From assembly GCA_012837465.1 (NCBI GenBank), contig DURG01000052.1, forward strand, positions 1-6,595: DNA of 6,595 bases, in the 5' to 3' direction. This document shows, one piece after another, positions 1 through 5,300 of the stretch (positions are counted from its first letter, which is position 1; each line of letters begins with the position of its first letter). The DNA comes from Propionibacterium sp. (GTDB lineage Bacteria; Actinomycetota; Actinomycetes; Propionibacteriales; Propionibacteriaceae). Under the pieces are notes generated by a model. It was not told the DNA's origin. It was given only the letters and a program-made list of their open reading frames with translations, and did not search any database. The position numbers were made by a program, and so were the translations under genes.

Positions 1-2
1 CG

Positions 3-266
3 ACGCTGCGCGCGTGGCGGGGCCGCGGCGACATGCCGGTGGCCGCGGTCAAGGCGGTCGCGGCGTGGCTGCTGCACCTGCGCGGCCTCGGCGCCCCCGT
101 CAAGGACGTGCAGGCCAACGTGGTGCTCGAACTCGGCACCGGTGGACTCCCCGAGGCGGCGGCCAAGGTCGTCGGCTTCGTGGCTCCGGACCTGGCCGAC
201 GACAGGGAACTCATCGACGCCGTGCTCGCGGCCGCCGAGGATCTCGAGGCCCTGTTCGCTGGTTGA
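3..266 (+). CDS. Probable mannitol-dehydrogenase-family oxidoreductase, C-terminal end only
   Basis: The reading frame is open from the left edge and stops with TGA at 264-266, giving the last 87 residues of a longer protein. The fragment begins TLRAWRGRGDMPVAAVKA, then has AAWLLHLRGLG, a D-x-x-A segment and a final DLADDRELIDAVLAA stretch. This order resembles the all-helical C-terminal domain of the mannitol dehydrogenase / fructuronate reductase family: an LP-x-x-L-x-P-T-like helix, an AxAAW helix, a short loop with D-x-x-A, then DLADD-x-x-F/L-x-x-AV near the end. Those enzymes are NAD(P)-dependent and interconvert polyols or uronates with keto sugars in the cytoplasm. The nucleotide-binding domain and catalytic residues lie outside the window, so the substrate cannot be named. 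The in-frame ATG at 33 is internal to the family domain and is not taken as a start. The family call is by eye from a short fragment; another helical C-terminal domain is possible. Confidence 0.45.
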   Translation, partial: TLRAWRGRGDMPVAAVKAVAAWLLHLRGLGAPVKDVQANVVLELGTGGLPEAAAKVVGFVAPDLADDRELIDAVLAAAEDLEALFAG

Positions 267-295
267 CCCGTCCACGGCCGGCGGGGGTGGCCAAG

Positions 296-301
296 TAGGG
301 T
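296..301 (+). promoter_or_regulatory. Candidate leaderless -10 box (TAGGGT) of the MshA-MshB fusion
   Basis: TAGGGT fits the actinobacterial -10 consensus TANNNT and is followed by exactly six bases and then ATG at 308, so transcription would begin at or next to the start codon. No convincing -35 hexamer is seen 16-18 bases upstream. The same bases include AGGG, which could instead act as a weak Shine-Dalgarno sequence seven bases from the ATG, so the site is ambiguous on its own. The identical geometry at three other genes favours the promoter reading. Confidence 0.5.
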
Positions 302-307
302 TTGGCC

Positions 308-2254
308 ATGCGCGTTGCGTTCATCTCCATGCACACCTCCCCGGCCGAGCGGGCGGGCACCGCCGATGCCGGGGGCATGAACGTCCTGATCCGCGCGCTC
401 GCCACTGCGCTGCAGGACACGGCGGGCGTCGACGTCGAGTTCTTCACTCGGCGTTCCTCGCCGCACCAGCCGGAGACGACCACCCTCGACGACGGCATCG
501 TGCTGCACCACCTCGACGCCGGCCCGGCCACCCCGCTGCCCAAGAGCGAGATCGACCAGCACCTGGCTGAGTTCCGCGACAACCTGCAACCCCACCTGGT
601 GGGCGGGCGTCGCTTCGACCTCGTCCACTCGCACCACTGGATGTCCGGCGTGGCCGCCATCCCCTTGGCCCGCGAGGCCGGCATCCCGCACGTCATGACC
701 TACCACTCCGTCGCGGCGCATCCGAACTCGCCGCTGCGCGACGGCGAGCCACCGGAGTCGCCCGCACGCGTCGACGGCGAGGTCCACTGCGCGCGCGAGT
801 CGGACCTCATCCTGGCCGTCTCCCACCATGAGGCCGCCGTCGTCATCGGCCGCTGCCAGGCAGATCCGGAGAAGGTGGCCATCGTGCGCCCCGGCGTCGA
901 CGTCGAGCTGTTCCACCCCGCCGACCCATCGGAGGGCGCCTGGACCCCGTCGCCGGACGTCGAGCCCGGCTACCTGCTGTTCGCCGCCCGGCTCCAGCCG
1001 CTCAAGGCCCCCGACGTCGCGATCCGCACCCTCGCCCTGCTCCCCTCCGCGGAACGGCCGGACCTGGTCATCGTCGGCCAGGTGTCGGAGGACTTCTCGC
1101 AGTACGAGGCGGAACTGCACGAACTGGTCCATGACATGGGCCTCGCCGACAAGGTCACGTTCCTCCCCGGCCAGGACCGGGAGTCCTTCGCCCAGATCAT
1201 GCGCCACGCGTCAGTGCTGCTGGTGCCGTCTCATTCCGAGACCTTCGGGCTGGTCGCGCTCGAGGCATCCGCCTCCGGCGTCCCCGTCCTCGCGGCCGCC
1301 GCGGGCGGCCTCACCGAGGCCATCTGCAACACCCACACCGGCCTCCTCGTCCCCACGCACAACCCCCACGCCTGGGCGGGAGACCTCCTCGCCCTCCTCC
1401 GCGAGCCCGCCCGCCTCGAGGAACTCGGGCGCACCGGGCGCCGGCGCGCCGAGACCATGACATGGGCGCACTCGGCCCGCGCCACCGTCGACAACTACCG
1501 CCGGGTGCTCGCCGAGCAGTGCGTCAAGCGGGTCGCCTTCGTGCACGCCCACCCCGACGACGAGACCCTCGCCTCGGGCGCCCTGATCGCGCACCTCGCC
1601 GACGAGGGCGTCAGCGTCTCGCTGCTCACCGCCACCCGCGGCGAGATGGGCGGCGTGGTGCCCGGGCCACTGTCATCCCTGGTGGGCACGCCGGATCTCG
1701 AACGCCGCCGCGAGGCCGAGTTGGCCGGCGCCATCGACGTGCTGGGCGTCGACCACCACGCCTACCTCGGCATGCCGCCCGCCCGTGCAGCCGGGCTGGA
1801 GCCGCGCCGCTACCTGGATTCCGGCATGCAGTGGCTCTCCGACGGCGTGGCCGGCCCCGCCGACGCCTCCGACGAGCGCTCGCTCTGCTCCGCCGACGAG
1901 GCGGAGGCGGTGGCCGACATCGTGGCCTTCCTCCGCCGCGCGAACGCCGAGTTCGCCGTCAGCTACGACGACGACGGCGGCTACGGCCATCCGGATCACG
2001 TGCGGCTGCACCACCTCACCAAGGCCGCGGCTGCGGAGGTCGGCATCCCGTACGCGTCGCTCACGCCCGATGAGCCCAAGGCCGACCTCTGGGTGGAGTT
2101 GGAGCGCCACCGGCCCCGCACCGTCGAGGCCCTGCGCCACCACCGCACTCAGGTGACGGTCCACGACGACCACCGCATCACCCACAGCGGCGGCCAGGAC
2201 GACATCCTGATCACCTCGGTGGGCCTCCGCGGCGACGTCCCCCGCCTCCCCTGA
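308..2254 (+). CDS. MshA-MshB fusion: mycothiol-pathway glycosyltransferase joined to N-acetyl-GlcN-Ins deacetylase
   Basis: A 648-residue cytoplasmic protein with two domains in one uninterrupted frame. Residues 1 to about 404 are a GT4-type glycosyltransferase closely resembling MshA, which joins GlcNAc from UDP-GlcNAc to 1D-myo-inositol 3-phosphate. Visible marks are MHTSP (8-12), DAGGMN (20-25), R154, RLQPLKAPD with R228 and K233, and the E-x7-E pair E311/E319. Residues about 405-648 are a PIG-L/LmbE zinc deacetylase: AHPDDE (414-419), DSGM (504-507) and GYGHPDHV (558-565). By family knowledge H415, D418 and H564 bind zinc and D417 is the general base; Y559 and H561 match the catalytic Y and H of MshB. 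GYGHPDH, and no lysine three residues after HPDDE, point to MshB rather than the amidase Mca. The deacetylase part (about 244 residues) is shorter than the roughly 300 of stand-alone MshB. ATG 308 is chosen over in-frame TTG 302 because it follows TAGGGT by six bases and opens directly on the MRVAFIS strand. Confidence 0.88.
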   Translation: MRVAFISMHTSPAERAGTADAGGMNVLIRALATALQDTAGVDVEFFTRRSSPHQPETTTLDDGIVLHHLDAGPATPLPKSEIDQHLAEFRDNLQPHLVGGRRFDLVHSHHWMSGVAAIPLAREAGIPHVMTYHSVAAHPNSPLRDGEPPESPARVDGEVHCARESDLILAVSHHEAAVVIGRCQADPEKVAIVRPGVDVELFHPADPSEGAWTPSPDVEPGYLLFAARLQPLKAPDVAIRTLALLPSAERPDLVIVGQVSEDFSQYEAELHELVHDMGLADKVTFLPGQDRESFAQIMRHASVLLVPSHSETFGLVALEASASGVPVLAAAAGGLTEAICNTHTGLLVPTHNPHAWAGDLLALLREPARLEELGRTGRRRAETMTWAHSARATVDNYRRVLAEQCVKRVAFVHAHPDDETLASGALIAHLADEGVSVSLLTATRGEMGGVVPGPLSSLVGTPDLERRREAELAGAIDVLGVDHHAYLGMPPARAAGLEPRRYLDSGMQWLSDGVAGPADASDERSLCSADEAEAVADIVAFLRRANAEFAVSYDDDGGYGHPDHVRLHHLTKAAAAEVGIPYASLTPDEPKADLWVELERHRPRTVEALRHHRTQVTVHDDHRITHSGGQDDILITSVGLRGDVPRLP

Positions 2255-2270
2255 CTGCGCTGCGGCTGGG

Positions 2271-2276
2271 TACCCT
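2271..2276 (+). promoter_or_regulatory. Candidate leaderless -10 box (TACCCT) of the histidine phosphatase
   Basis: TACCCT matches TANNNT and lies exactly six bases before the ATG at 2283. GAAGG at 2277-2281 looks like a Shine-Dalgarno sequence but is only one base from the ATG, too close to work as one, which favours a leaderless start. The box sits inside the 28-base gap after the fusion gene, so the phosphatase could be transcribed alone as well as by read-through. No clear -35 is visible. Confidence 0.5.
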
Positions 2277-2282
2277 GAAGGC

Positions 2283-2876
2283 ATGCGCCTCATCCTGATC
2301 CGCCACGGTGAAACCCAGTCCAACGTCGACAGGGCCCTGGACACGGCCCGGCCGGGGGCACCCCTCAACGAGACCGGGCTCGCGCAGGCCGAGGCCCTCG
2401 TCGACGCGCTCAAGCACGAGGAGATCGACGTCCTCTACGCCTCGCACCTCACCCGCGCGCAGCAGACCGCCGCGCCGCTGGCGAAGGCCCGCGGGCTCGA
2501 GCCGATCATCGTCGACGGCATCCAGGAGATCGCCGCGGGCATCGAGGAGATGAACACGGACTGGACCAACTACGTCGGGATGCTCAACACCTGGCACCCC
2601 GAGAACATGGACGTCGGCCTCGAGGGCGGCGAGACTGCGCGTGAGTTCATCACCCGCTTCACCAACGCCATCGCCGCGATGGAGCAGGCCGGCGACGAGC
2701 GGGTCGCCCTCGTGAGCCACGGAGCCGCCCTCCGCGTCTGGGCCATCTGGCAGGATCCGGACATCGGCTTCGAGAACGCCCTCCCCCTCAAGAACACCCA
2801 GTGGATCGTCCTCAACGGCTCGACCGAGGACGGCTGGAGGATCGAGCGCTGGGGCGACTTCACCGTCGACGCCTGA
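2283..2876 (+). CDS. Histidine phosphatase superfamily protein (phosphoglycerate-mutase-like)
   Basis: A 197-residue cytoplasmic protein of the branch-1 histidine phosphatase fold. The N-terminus carries the signature IRHGET with R7 and the nucleophile H8. Other expected residues are present: R58 in SHLTRAQQTA, E82 in the QEI segment as likely proton donor, and H146 in VSHGAALR. Length is normal for a stand-alone phosphatase of this superfamily and shorter than typical cofactor-dependent phosphoglycerate mutases (about 230-250), and the long mutase insertions are missing, so dephosphorylation of a small molecule is more likely than mutase activity. It starts 28 bases after the MshA-MshB fusion on the same strand. 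This makes it a candidate for the unassigned MshA2 step, removal of phosphate from GlcNAc-inositol phosphate, but nothing in the sequence fixes the substrate. It could equally be a housekeeping sugar-phosphate or nucleotide phosphatase. A terminator-like hairpin follows the stop codon. Confidence 0.85.
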   Translation: MRLILIRHGETQSNVDRALDTARPGAPLNETGLAQAEALVDALKHEEIDVLYASHLTRAQQTAAPLAKARGLEPIIVDGIQEIAAGIEEMNTDWTNYVGMLNTWHPENMDVGLEGGETAREFITRFTNAIAAMEQAGDERVALVSHGAALRVWAIWQDPDIGFENALPLKNTQWIVLNGSTEDGWRIERWGDFTVDA

Positions 2877-2901
2877 CACCTTGGATTGTCCCTACAACCA
2901 C

Positions 2902-2942
2902 GGGGCACGGTATGCCGGACCCCTCCTTCCATTCCCTTCTTT
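2902..2942 (+). terminator. Terminator-like hairpin after the phosphatase gene
   Basis: GGGG (2902-2905) pairs with CCCC (2920-2923) and, inside a two-base internal loop, CGG (2908-2910) pairs with CCG (2915-2917), closing on TATG. The downstream stretch to about 2942 is pyrimidine-rich with several T pairs but no continuous T run. It begins 25 bases after the phosphatase stop codon, a sensible place to end the mycothiol-side transcript before the next promoter. The stem is imperfect and the tail weak. Confidence 0.4.
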
Positions 2943-2949
2943 GATAGGA

Positions 2950-2955
2950 CATAAT
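2950..2955 (+). promoter_or_regulatory. Candidate -10 box (CATAAT) for the IolE-like gene
   Basis: CATAAT matches TATAAT at five of six positions in an AT-rich spot within GC-rich DNA. Transcription would start near 2962, leaving a leader of about 40 bases that holds the palindromic element at 2957-2979 and the Shine-Dalgarno sequence. No strong -35 is seen; TTCCAT at 2928-2933, 16 bases upstream, is a poor match. Confidence 0.45.
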
Positions 2956-2956
2956 G

Positions 2957-2979
2957 TGAGCATCGCTCATCGCTGAGCG
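2957..2979 (+). promoter_or_regulatory. Candidate operator: overlapping inverted repeats at the IolE-like gene's promoter
   Basis: TGAGC (2957-2961) and GCTCA (2965-2969) form a perfect inverted repeat with a three-base spacer. CGCTCA (2964-2969) and TGAGCG (2974-2979) form a second perfect one with a four-base spacer, sharing the central GCTCA. The same stretch can be read as a tandem repeat of CATCGCT (2961-2974). It lies immediately downstream of the -10 box, over the expected transcription start, where a bound repressor would block transcription. The GntR regulator encoded 1.1 kb downstream is the obvious candidate ligand, by inference only. Confidence 0.45.
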
Positions 2980-2990
2980 ACCCGACCCTC

Positions 2991-2996
2991 AAGGAG
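2991..2996 (+). promoter_or_regulatory. Shine-Dalgarno sequence of the IolE-like gene
   Basis: AAGGAG lies five bases before the ATG at 3002. It is the strongest ribosome binding site in the window and fixes that start. It contrasts with four other genes here that lack a usable leader. Confidence 0.8.
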
Positions 2997-3001
2997 AAGA
3001 C

Positions 3002-3865
3002 ATGAAGATTGCCGGCGCACCCATCAGCTGGGGCGTGTGCGAGGTCCCCGGCTGGGGCTACCAGATGTCGCCCGAGCGCGTGCTGACCGAGATGAAGGAG
3101 ATCGGCCTGACCGCCACCGAGTTCGGCCCGCAGGGCTGGCTCCCGGTCGACGCCGAGGAGCGCGCGGAGGCCGTCTCCAGATTCGGGCTCAAACCCGTCG
3201 GCTCGTTCTTCCTGGCCGTCATGCACGACCCGTCGTTCGACCCCATCCCGATGGTCGAGCAGGAACTGCGTGCCTTCGAGGTCGCGGGCGGCGAGTTCCT
3301 GGTGCTCGCAGCCGATTCCGGCCAGGAGGGCTACGACGCCCGCCCCGAACTGGACGACACGGGCTGGCAGACCCTCTTCACCAATCTCAGCCGGATCACC
3401 GAGGCCTGCGCGGCCCGCGGCGTGACCGCCGTCCTCCACCCCCACTGGGGCACGATGGTGCAGAACGTCGACGAGGTGGAACGCGTGCTCGACAACTCGA
3501 CGGTGGGCCTGTGCCTCGACACCGGGCACCTCGCCTGCGGCGGCGCCGACGTCGTCGAGCTGGTGCGCAAGTACGCTGCCCGCGTGGGCATCGTCCACGC
3601 CAAGGACGTGCGCCTCGACATGGCCGAGCAGCTCCTCCCCGGTGAGATCACCTGGTCCGAGGGCATCAAGGGTGCCATGTTCGTGCCCATCGGCGAGGGC
3701 GACATCGACTTCGCCACCATCGTGAAGCTGCTCGACGAGGCCGGCTTCGACGGCTACTGGGTGCTCGAGCAGGACATCATGCTCGACGAGGAGCCCCCGG
3801 CCGACGGTGGGCCCGCAGCGAATGCGGCCAAGTCCTACGAGGCCCTGGCCGCGCTCGCGTCGTAG
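3002..3865 (+). CDS. IolE-like inosose dehydratase / sugar phosphate isomerase-epimerase family protein
   Basis: A 287-residue TIM-barrel protein of the xylose-isomerase-like / AP endonuclease 2 superfamily. The N-terminus GAPISWGVCEVPGWG and the segments LHPHWGTMVQN (145-155), LCLDTGHLACGG (170-181), IVHAKDVR (197-204), PIGEGDIDF (229-237) and YWVLEQD (252-258) follow the pattern of IolE-type proteins. Probable metal-site or catalytic residues are E40, H146/H148, D173, H176, H199 and E256, by family analogy. IolE dehydrates 2-keto-myo-inositol (scyllo-inosose) in inositol breakdown; related proteins act on other keto sugars, so the exact substrate is uncertain. Length is normal (about 290-300). 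The start is set by AAGGAG five bases upstream. No other inositol catabolism gene (iolA, B, C, D, G) is visible, so this copy is separated from a full iol cluster or acts elsewhere. It precedes a GntR regulator on the same strand, and its promoter carries a palindromic operator candidate, suggesting substrate-controlled expression. Confidence 0.75.
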   Translation: MKIAGAPISWGVCEVPGWGYQMSPERVLTEMKEIGLTATEFGPQGWLPVDAEERAEAVSRFGLKPVGSFFLAVMHDPSFDPIPMVEQELRAFEVAGGEFLVLAADSGQEGYDARPELDDTGWQTLFTNLSRITEACAARGVTAVLHPHWGTMVQNVDEVERVLDNSTVGLCLDTGHLACGGADVVELVRKYAARVGIVHAKDVRLDMAEQLLPGEITWSEGIKGAMFVPIGEGDIDFATIVKLLDEAGFDGYWVLEQDIMLDEEPPADGGPAANAAKSYEALAALAS

Positions 3866-3879
3866 CGTTCCGGTTGGCG

Positions 3880-3903
3880 CGCGCATGGCGCGGATCATGC
3901 GCG
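3880..3903. terminator. Inverted repeat after the IolE-like gene, possible terminator or regulatory site
   Basis: CGCGCATG (3880-3887) and CATGCGCG (3896-3903) are perfect eight-base arms around an eight-base loop, 14 bases after the stop codon. A strong GC hairpin would form in RNA, but no T run follows, so it is either a tail-less terminator of the kind common in high-GC bacteria or a protein-binding site. Confidence 0.35.
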
Positions 3904-3938
3904 ATGGAACGCATGACACCGTCCGTTTTCATGACAAT

Positions 3939-3979
3939 TGGACTGTTCACGCCATGAAGCTGAGGTGACAAACGGTCCA
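3939..3979. promoter_or_regulatory. Candidate operator: long-spaced inverted repeat upstream of the GntR gene
   Basis: TGGACTGTT (3939-3947) and AACGGTCCA (3971-3979) are nine-base arms complementary at all but one position, where T faces G. They are separated by 23 bases. The element sits 19 bases upstream of the -10 candidate at 3998, where an autoregulating GntR protein could bind two half-sites. The wide spacing makes this less certain than a compact palindrome. Confidence 0.3.
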
Positions 3980-3997
3980 TGTCCGCCGCTTTGGCAC

Positions 3998-4003
3998 TAC
4001 AAT
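3998..4003 (+). promoter_or_regulatory. Candidate -10 box (TACAAT) of the GntR regulator gene
   Basis: TACAAT matches TATAAT at five of six positions and fits TANNNT. Transcription would start near 4010, giving an untranslated leader of about 54 bases before the ATG at 4064. No start codon lies six bases downstream, so this gene is not of the leaderless type. The -35 region (around GGTCCA, 3974-3979) is a poor match and overlaps the inverted repeat. Confidence 0.5.
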
Positions 4004-4063
4004 GCCCTCAACCCGTCTCGCCGTGGAGGCGGGTCCGGACTAGCCGGCAGAATTCGAGGAACC

Positions 4064-4810
4064 ATGCCGAACGGGCAACCATACGTAGCTGACATCACGA
4101 TCGACCGGGAGAGCGCGACCCCGCTGCACGCGCAGATCGCCCAGCCGCTCACCGAACTGATCGAGAGTGGGACGATCCCTCCCGGGACCCGCCTCGAGGA
4201 CGAGGTCTCGATGGCCAACCGCCTCAAGGTCTCACGCCCCACTGCCCGCCGGGCGATGGAGACGCTGACCAACCGCGGGCTCATCGTGCGCCGACGGGGC
4301 GCCGGCACGCAGGTCACCCCCATGCGGGTGCACCGCCCCATGTCGCTCAGTTCCCTCAACGACGACCTCGAGAAGTCGGGCGTGGACCCGAGCACTTCGG
4401 TGCTCGACTGGAAGTTGGAGCCCGCGACGCCCGGCGTCGCCGCCGCCCTCGGCATCCCCGTCGACACCGAGGTGGCCTACCTCAAGCGGCTGCGCATGCT
4501 GCGCGACGAGCCCCTGGCCATCATGCAGAACTGGCTGCCGACCTCCATCGCGCCCCAGCGCGACGAACTCGAGCAGCACGGCCTCTACGCCTGCCTGCGC
4601 CAGCGCGACGTGAGGATCTCCGCCGGCTACCAGCAGATCGGCGCCCGCCTGGCCACTCCAGAGGAGGGTCGCCTGCTCAACGAGCCCGCCGGCGCCGCGC
4701 TGCTGACGATGCAGCGCACGGCCTACGACGAGCAGCACAAGGCCGTCGAGTTCGGCATGCACGTGTACCGCGCCTCGATGTACTCCTACGACGAGACGGT
4801 CCTCGCCTGA
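4064..4810 (+). CDS. GntR-family transcriptional regulator, HutC subfamily with UTRA domain
   Basis: A 248-residue DNA-binding regulator. Residues about 10-85 are the winged helix-turn-helix: IDRESATPLHAQIA opens the domain, VSMANRLKVSRPTARRAME holds the helix-turn-helix, and GLIVRRRGAGTQV is the wing. Residues about 90-242 match the UTRA small-molecule-binding domain, with AYLKRLRMLRDEPLAIMQNWLP as its most typical stretch. HutC-type proteins usually repress sugar, amino-sugar or polyol genes until an effector, often a phosphorylated sugar, binds. The ATG at 4064 is preferred: GAGGA (4056-4060) lies three bases upstream, and the domain begins about ten residues in, as usual; the frame is open back to a TTG at 3938, but that extension carries no family sequence and crosses the promoter. 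The likeliest targets are the IolE-like gene just upstream and itself, since both upstream regions carry inverted repeats. The effector is unknown; inositol-related and sugar phosphates are candidates. Confidence 0.9.
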   Translation: MPNGQPYVADITIDRESATPLHAQIAQPLTELIESGTIPPGTRLEDEVSMANRLKVSRPTARRAMETLTNRGLIVRRRGAGTQVTPMRVHRPMSLSSLNDDLEKSGVDPSTSVLDWKLEPATPGVAAALGIPVDTEVAYLKRLRMLRDEPLAIMQNWLPTSIAPQRDELEQHGLYACLRQRDVRISAGYQQIGARLATPEEGRLLNEPAGAALLTMQRTAYDEQHKAVEFGMHVYRASMYSYDETVLA

Positions 4811-4864
4811 CCCACGCCCCACGAAGGACCACTCAGGGATGGGGCCGGTCGTTGGGGGCGCCCA

Positions 4865-4870
4865 TAATAT
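4865..4870 (+). promoter_or_regulatory. Candidate leaderless -10 box (TAATAT) of the small unknown gene
   Basis: TAATAT fits TANNNT and is followed by exactly six bases and the ATG at 4877. No Shine-Dalgarno sequence lies between. It is the most AT-rich spot in the neighbourhood and stands next to an eight-base palindrome GGGCGCCC (4856-4863), which could be an operator half or chance. No clear -35 is visible. Confidence 0.6.
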
Positions 4871-4876
4871 TGATCC

Positions 4877-5299
4877 ATGAGCAAGATTCGCGTCCTCGTC
4901 ACGACCGCCTCCGGCGTCATCGCCGCCACCGCGACGCTGCTCGGTGCCCTGCGGGAGAACCCGCAGATCGCCGAAGCAGTCGACGGTGCCGTCGACAAGC
5001 TGAAGAAGTCCATGAACTCGGAGAACCCGAAGCTCAGGTTCGAGGCGAAGCTGCACGCGATCGACGTGGCCGCAGACGCCGTCGAGGAGACGTTCCCGCA
5101 GGCGGTCGAGCCGAACGGGTGGCGGCGCCAGGCCCAGGCCCTGCGGATGCGCGGCGAACTCGCCTGGAACGCGAACATCGGCAAGGCGAGGCGCAAGGCG
5201 ATGAAGGCTCTCAACACGGAGACCGCCGAGGTGCTCGCGCAGGTCAACGAGCGGCTGGCCGCTCTGCAAACGACCCCCGCAGAGATCAACGGGGACTGA
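4877..5299 (+). CDS. Small protein of unknown function, helical, with a hydrophobic N-terminus
   Basis: I do not recognise this 140-residue protein. Residues 6-25 (VLVTTASGVIAATATLLGAL) are hydrophobic and small-residue-rich and follow K3 and R5, so they could be a membrane anchor or an uncleaved signal-like helix; no lipobox cysteine is present and the protein has no cysteines at all. The rest is charged and probably helical: a lysine-rich patch at 41-44 (KLKK), basic clusters at 83-92 and 103-110 (KARRKAMK), then a likely amphipathic helix at 113-131. The only tryptophans are W82 and W96. The start is supported by a -10-like box six bases before the ATG. Codon use has the same GC bias as the neighbours, so the gene looks native. 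It lies 66 bases after the GntR gene, and its stop is one base from the stop of the convergent transporter gene. A membrane-associated structural or accessory role is compatible, but no function can be assigned. Confidence 0.75.
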   Translation: MSKIRVLVTTASGVIAATATLLGALRENPQIAEAVDGAVDKLKKSMNSENPKLRFEAKLHAIDVAADAVEETFPQAVEPNGWRRQAQALRMRGELAWNANIGKARRKAMKALNTETAEVLAQVNERLAALQTTPAEINGD

Positions 5300-5300
5300 C

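Noticed and set aside
302..304. TTG two codons upstream as start of the fusion gene
   Set aside because: It would place the start directly after TAGGGT with no spacing, and adds only M-A before the ATG that opens the first strand of the MshA domain.
1519..1521. An internal GTG at the domain junction as a separate start for MshB
   Set aside because: It is not in frame with the deacetylase domain; a separate protein would need a frameshift within the next dozen bases, and no Shine-Dalgarno sequence precedes it.
1673..2413. A 246-codon minus-strand open frame opposite the deacetylase domain
   Set aside because: It mirrors the codon pattern of the MshB domain, whose zinc and catalytic motifs are intact on the plus strand; no start signal or family match supports it.
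2570..3919. A 449-codon open frame on the minus strand, antisense to the phosphatase end and the IolE-like gene
   Set aside because: Its translation shows no recognisable family and has the biased composition typical of frames antisense to GC-rich genes, while the plus strand in the same place encodes two proteins with clear family motifs. It also runs across the regulatory gap at 2877-3001.
3938..4063. Upstream extension of the GntR gene to an in-frame TTG
   Set aside because: The added 42 residues have no family resemblance and the DNA there holds a -10 box and an inverted repeat; GAGGA before the ATG at 4064 supports the shorter form.
4817..4844. CCCCA/TGGGG inverted repeat after the GntR stop codon as a terminator
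   Set aside because: The stem is only five bases with an 18-base loop and no T run; too weak to call in GC-rich DNA.
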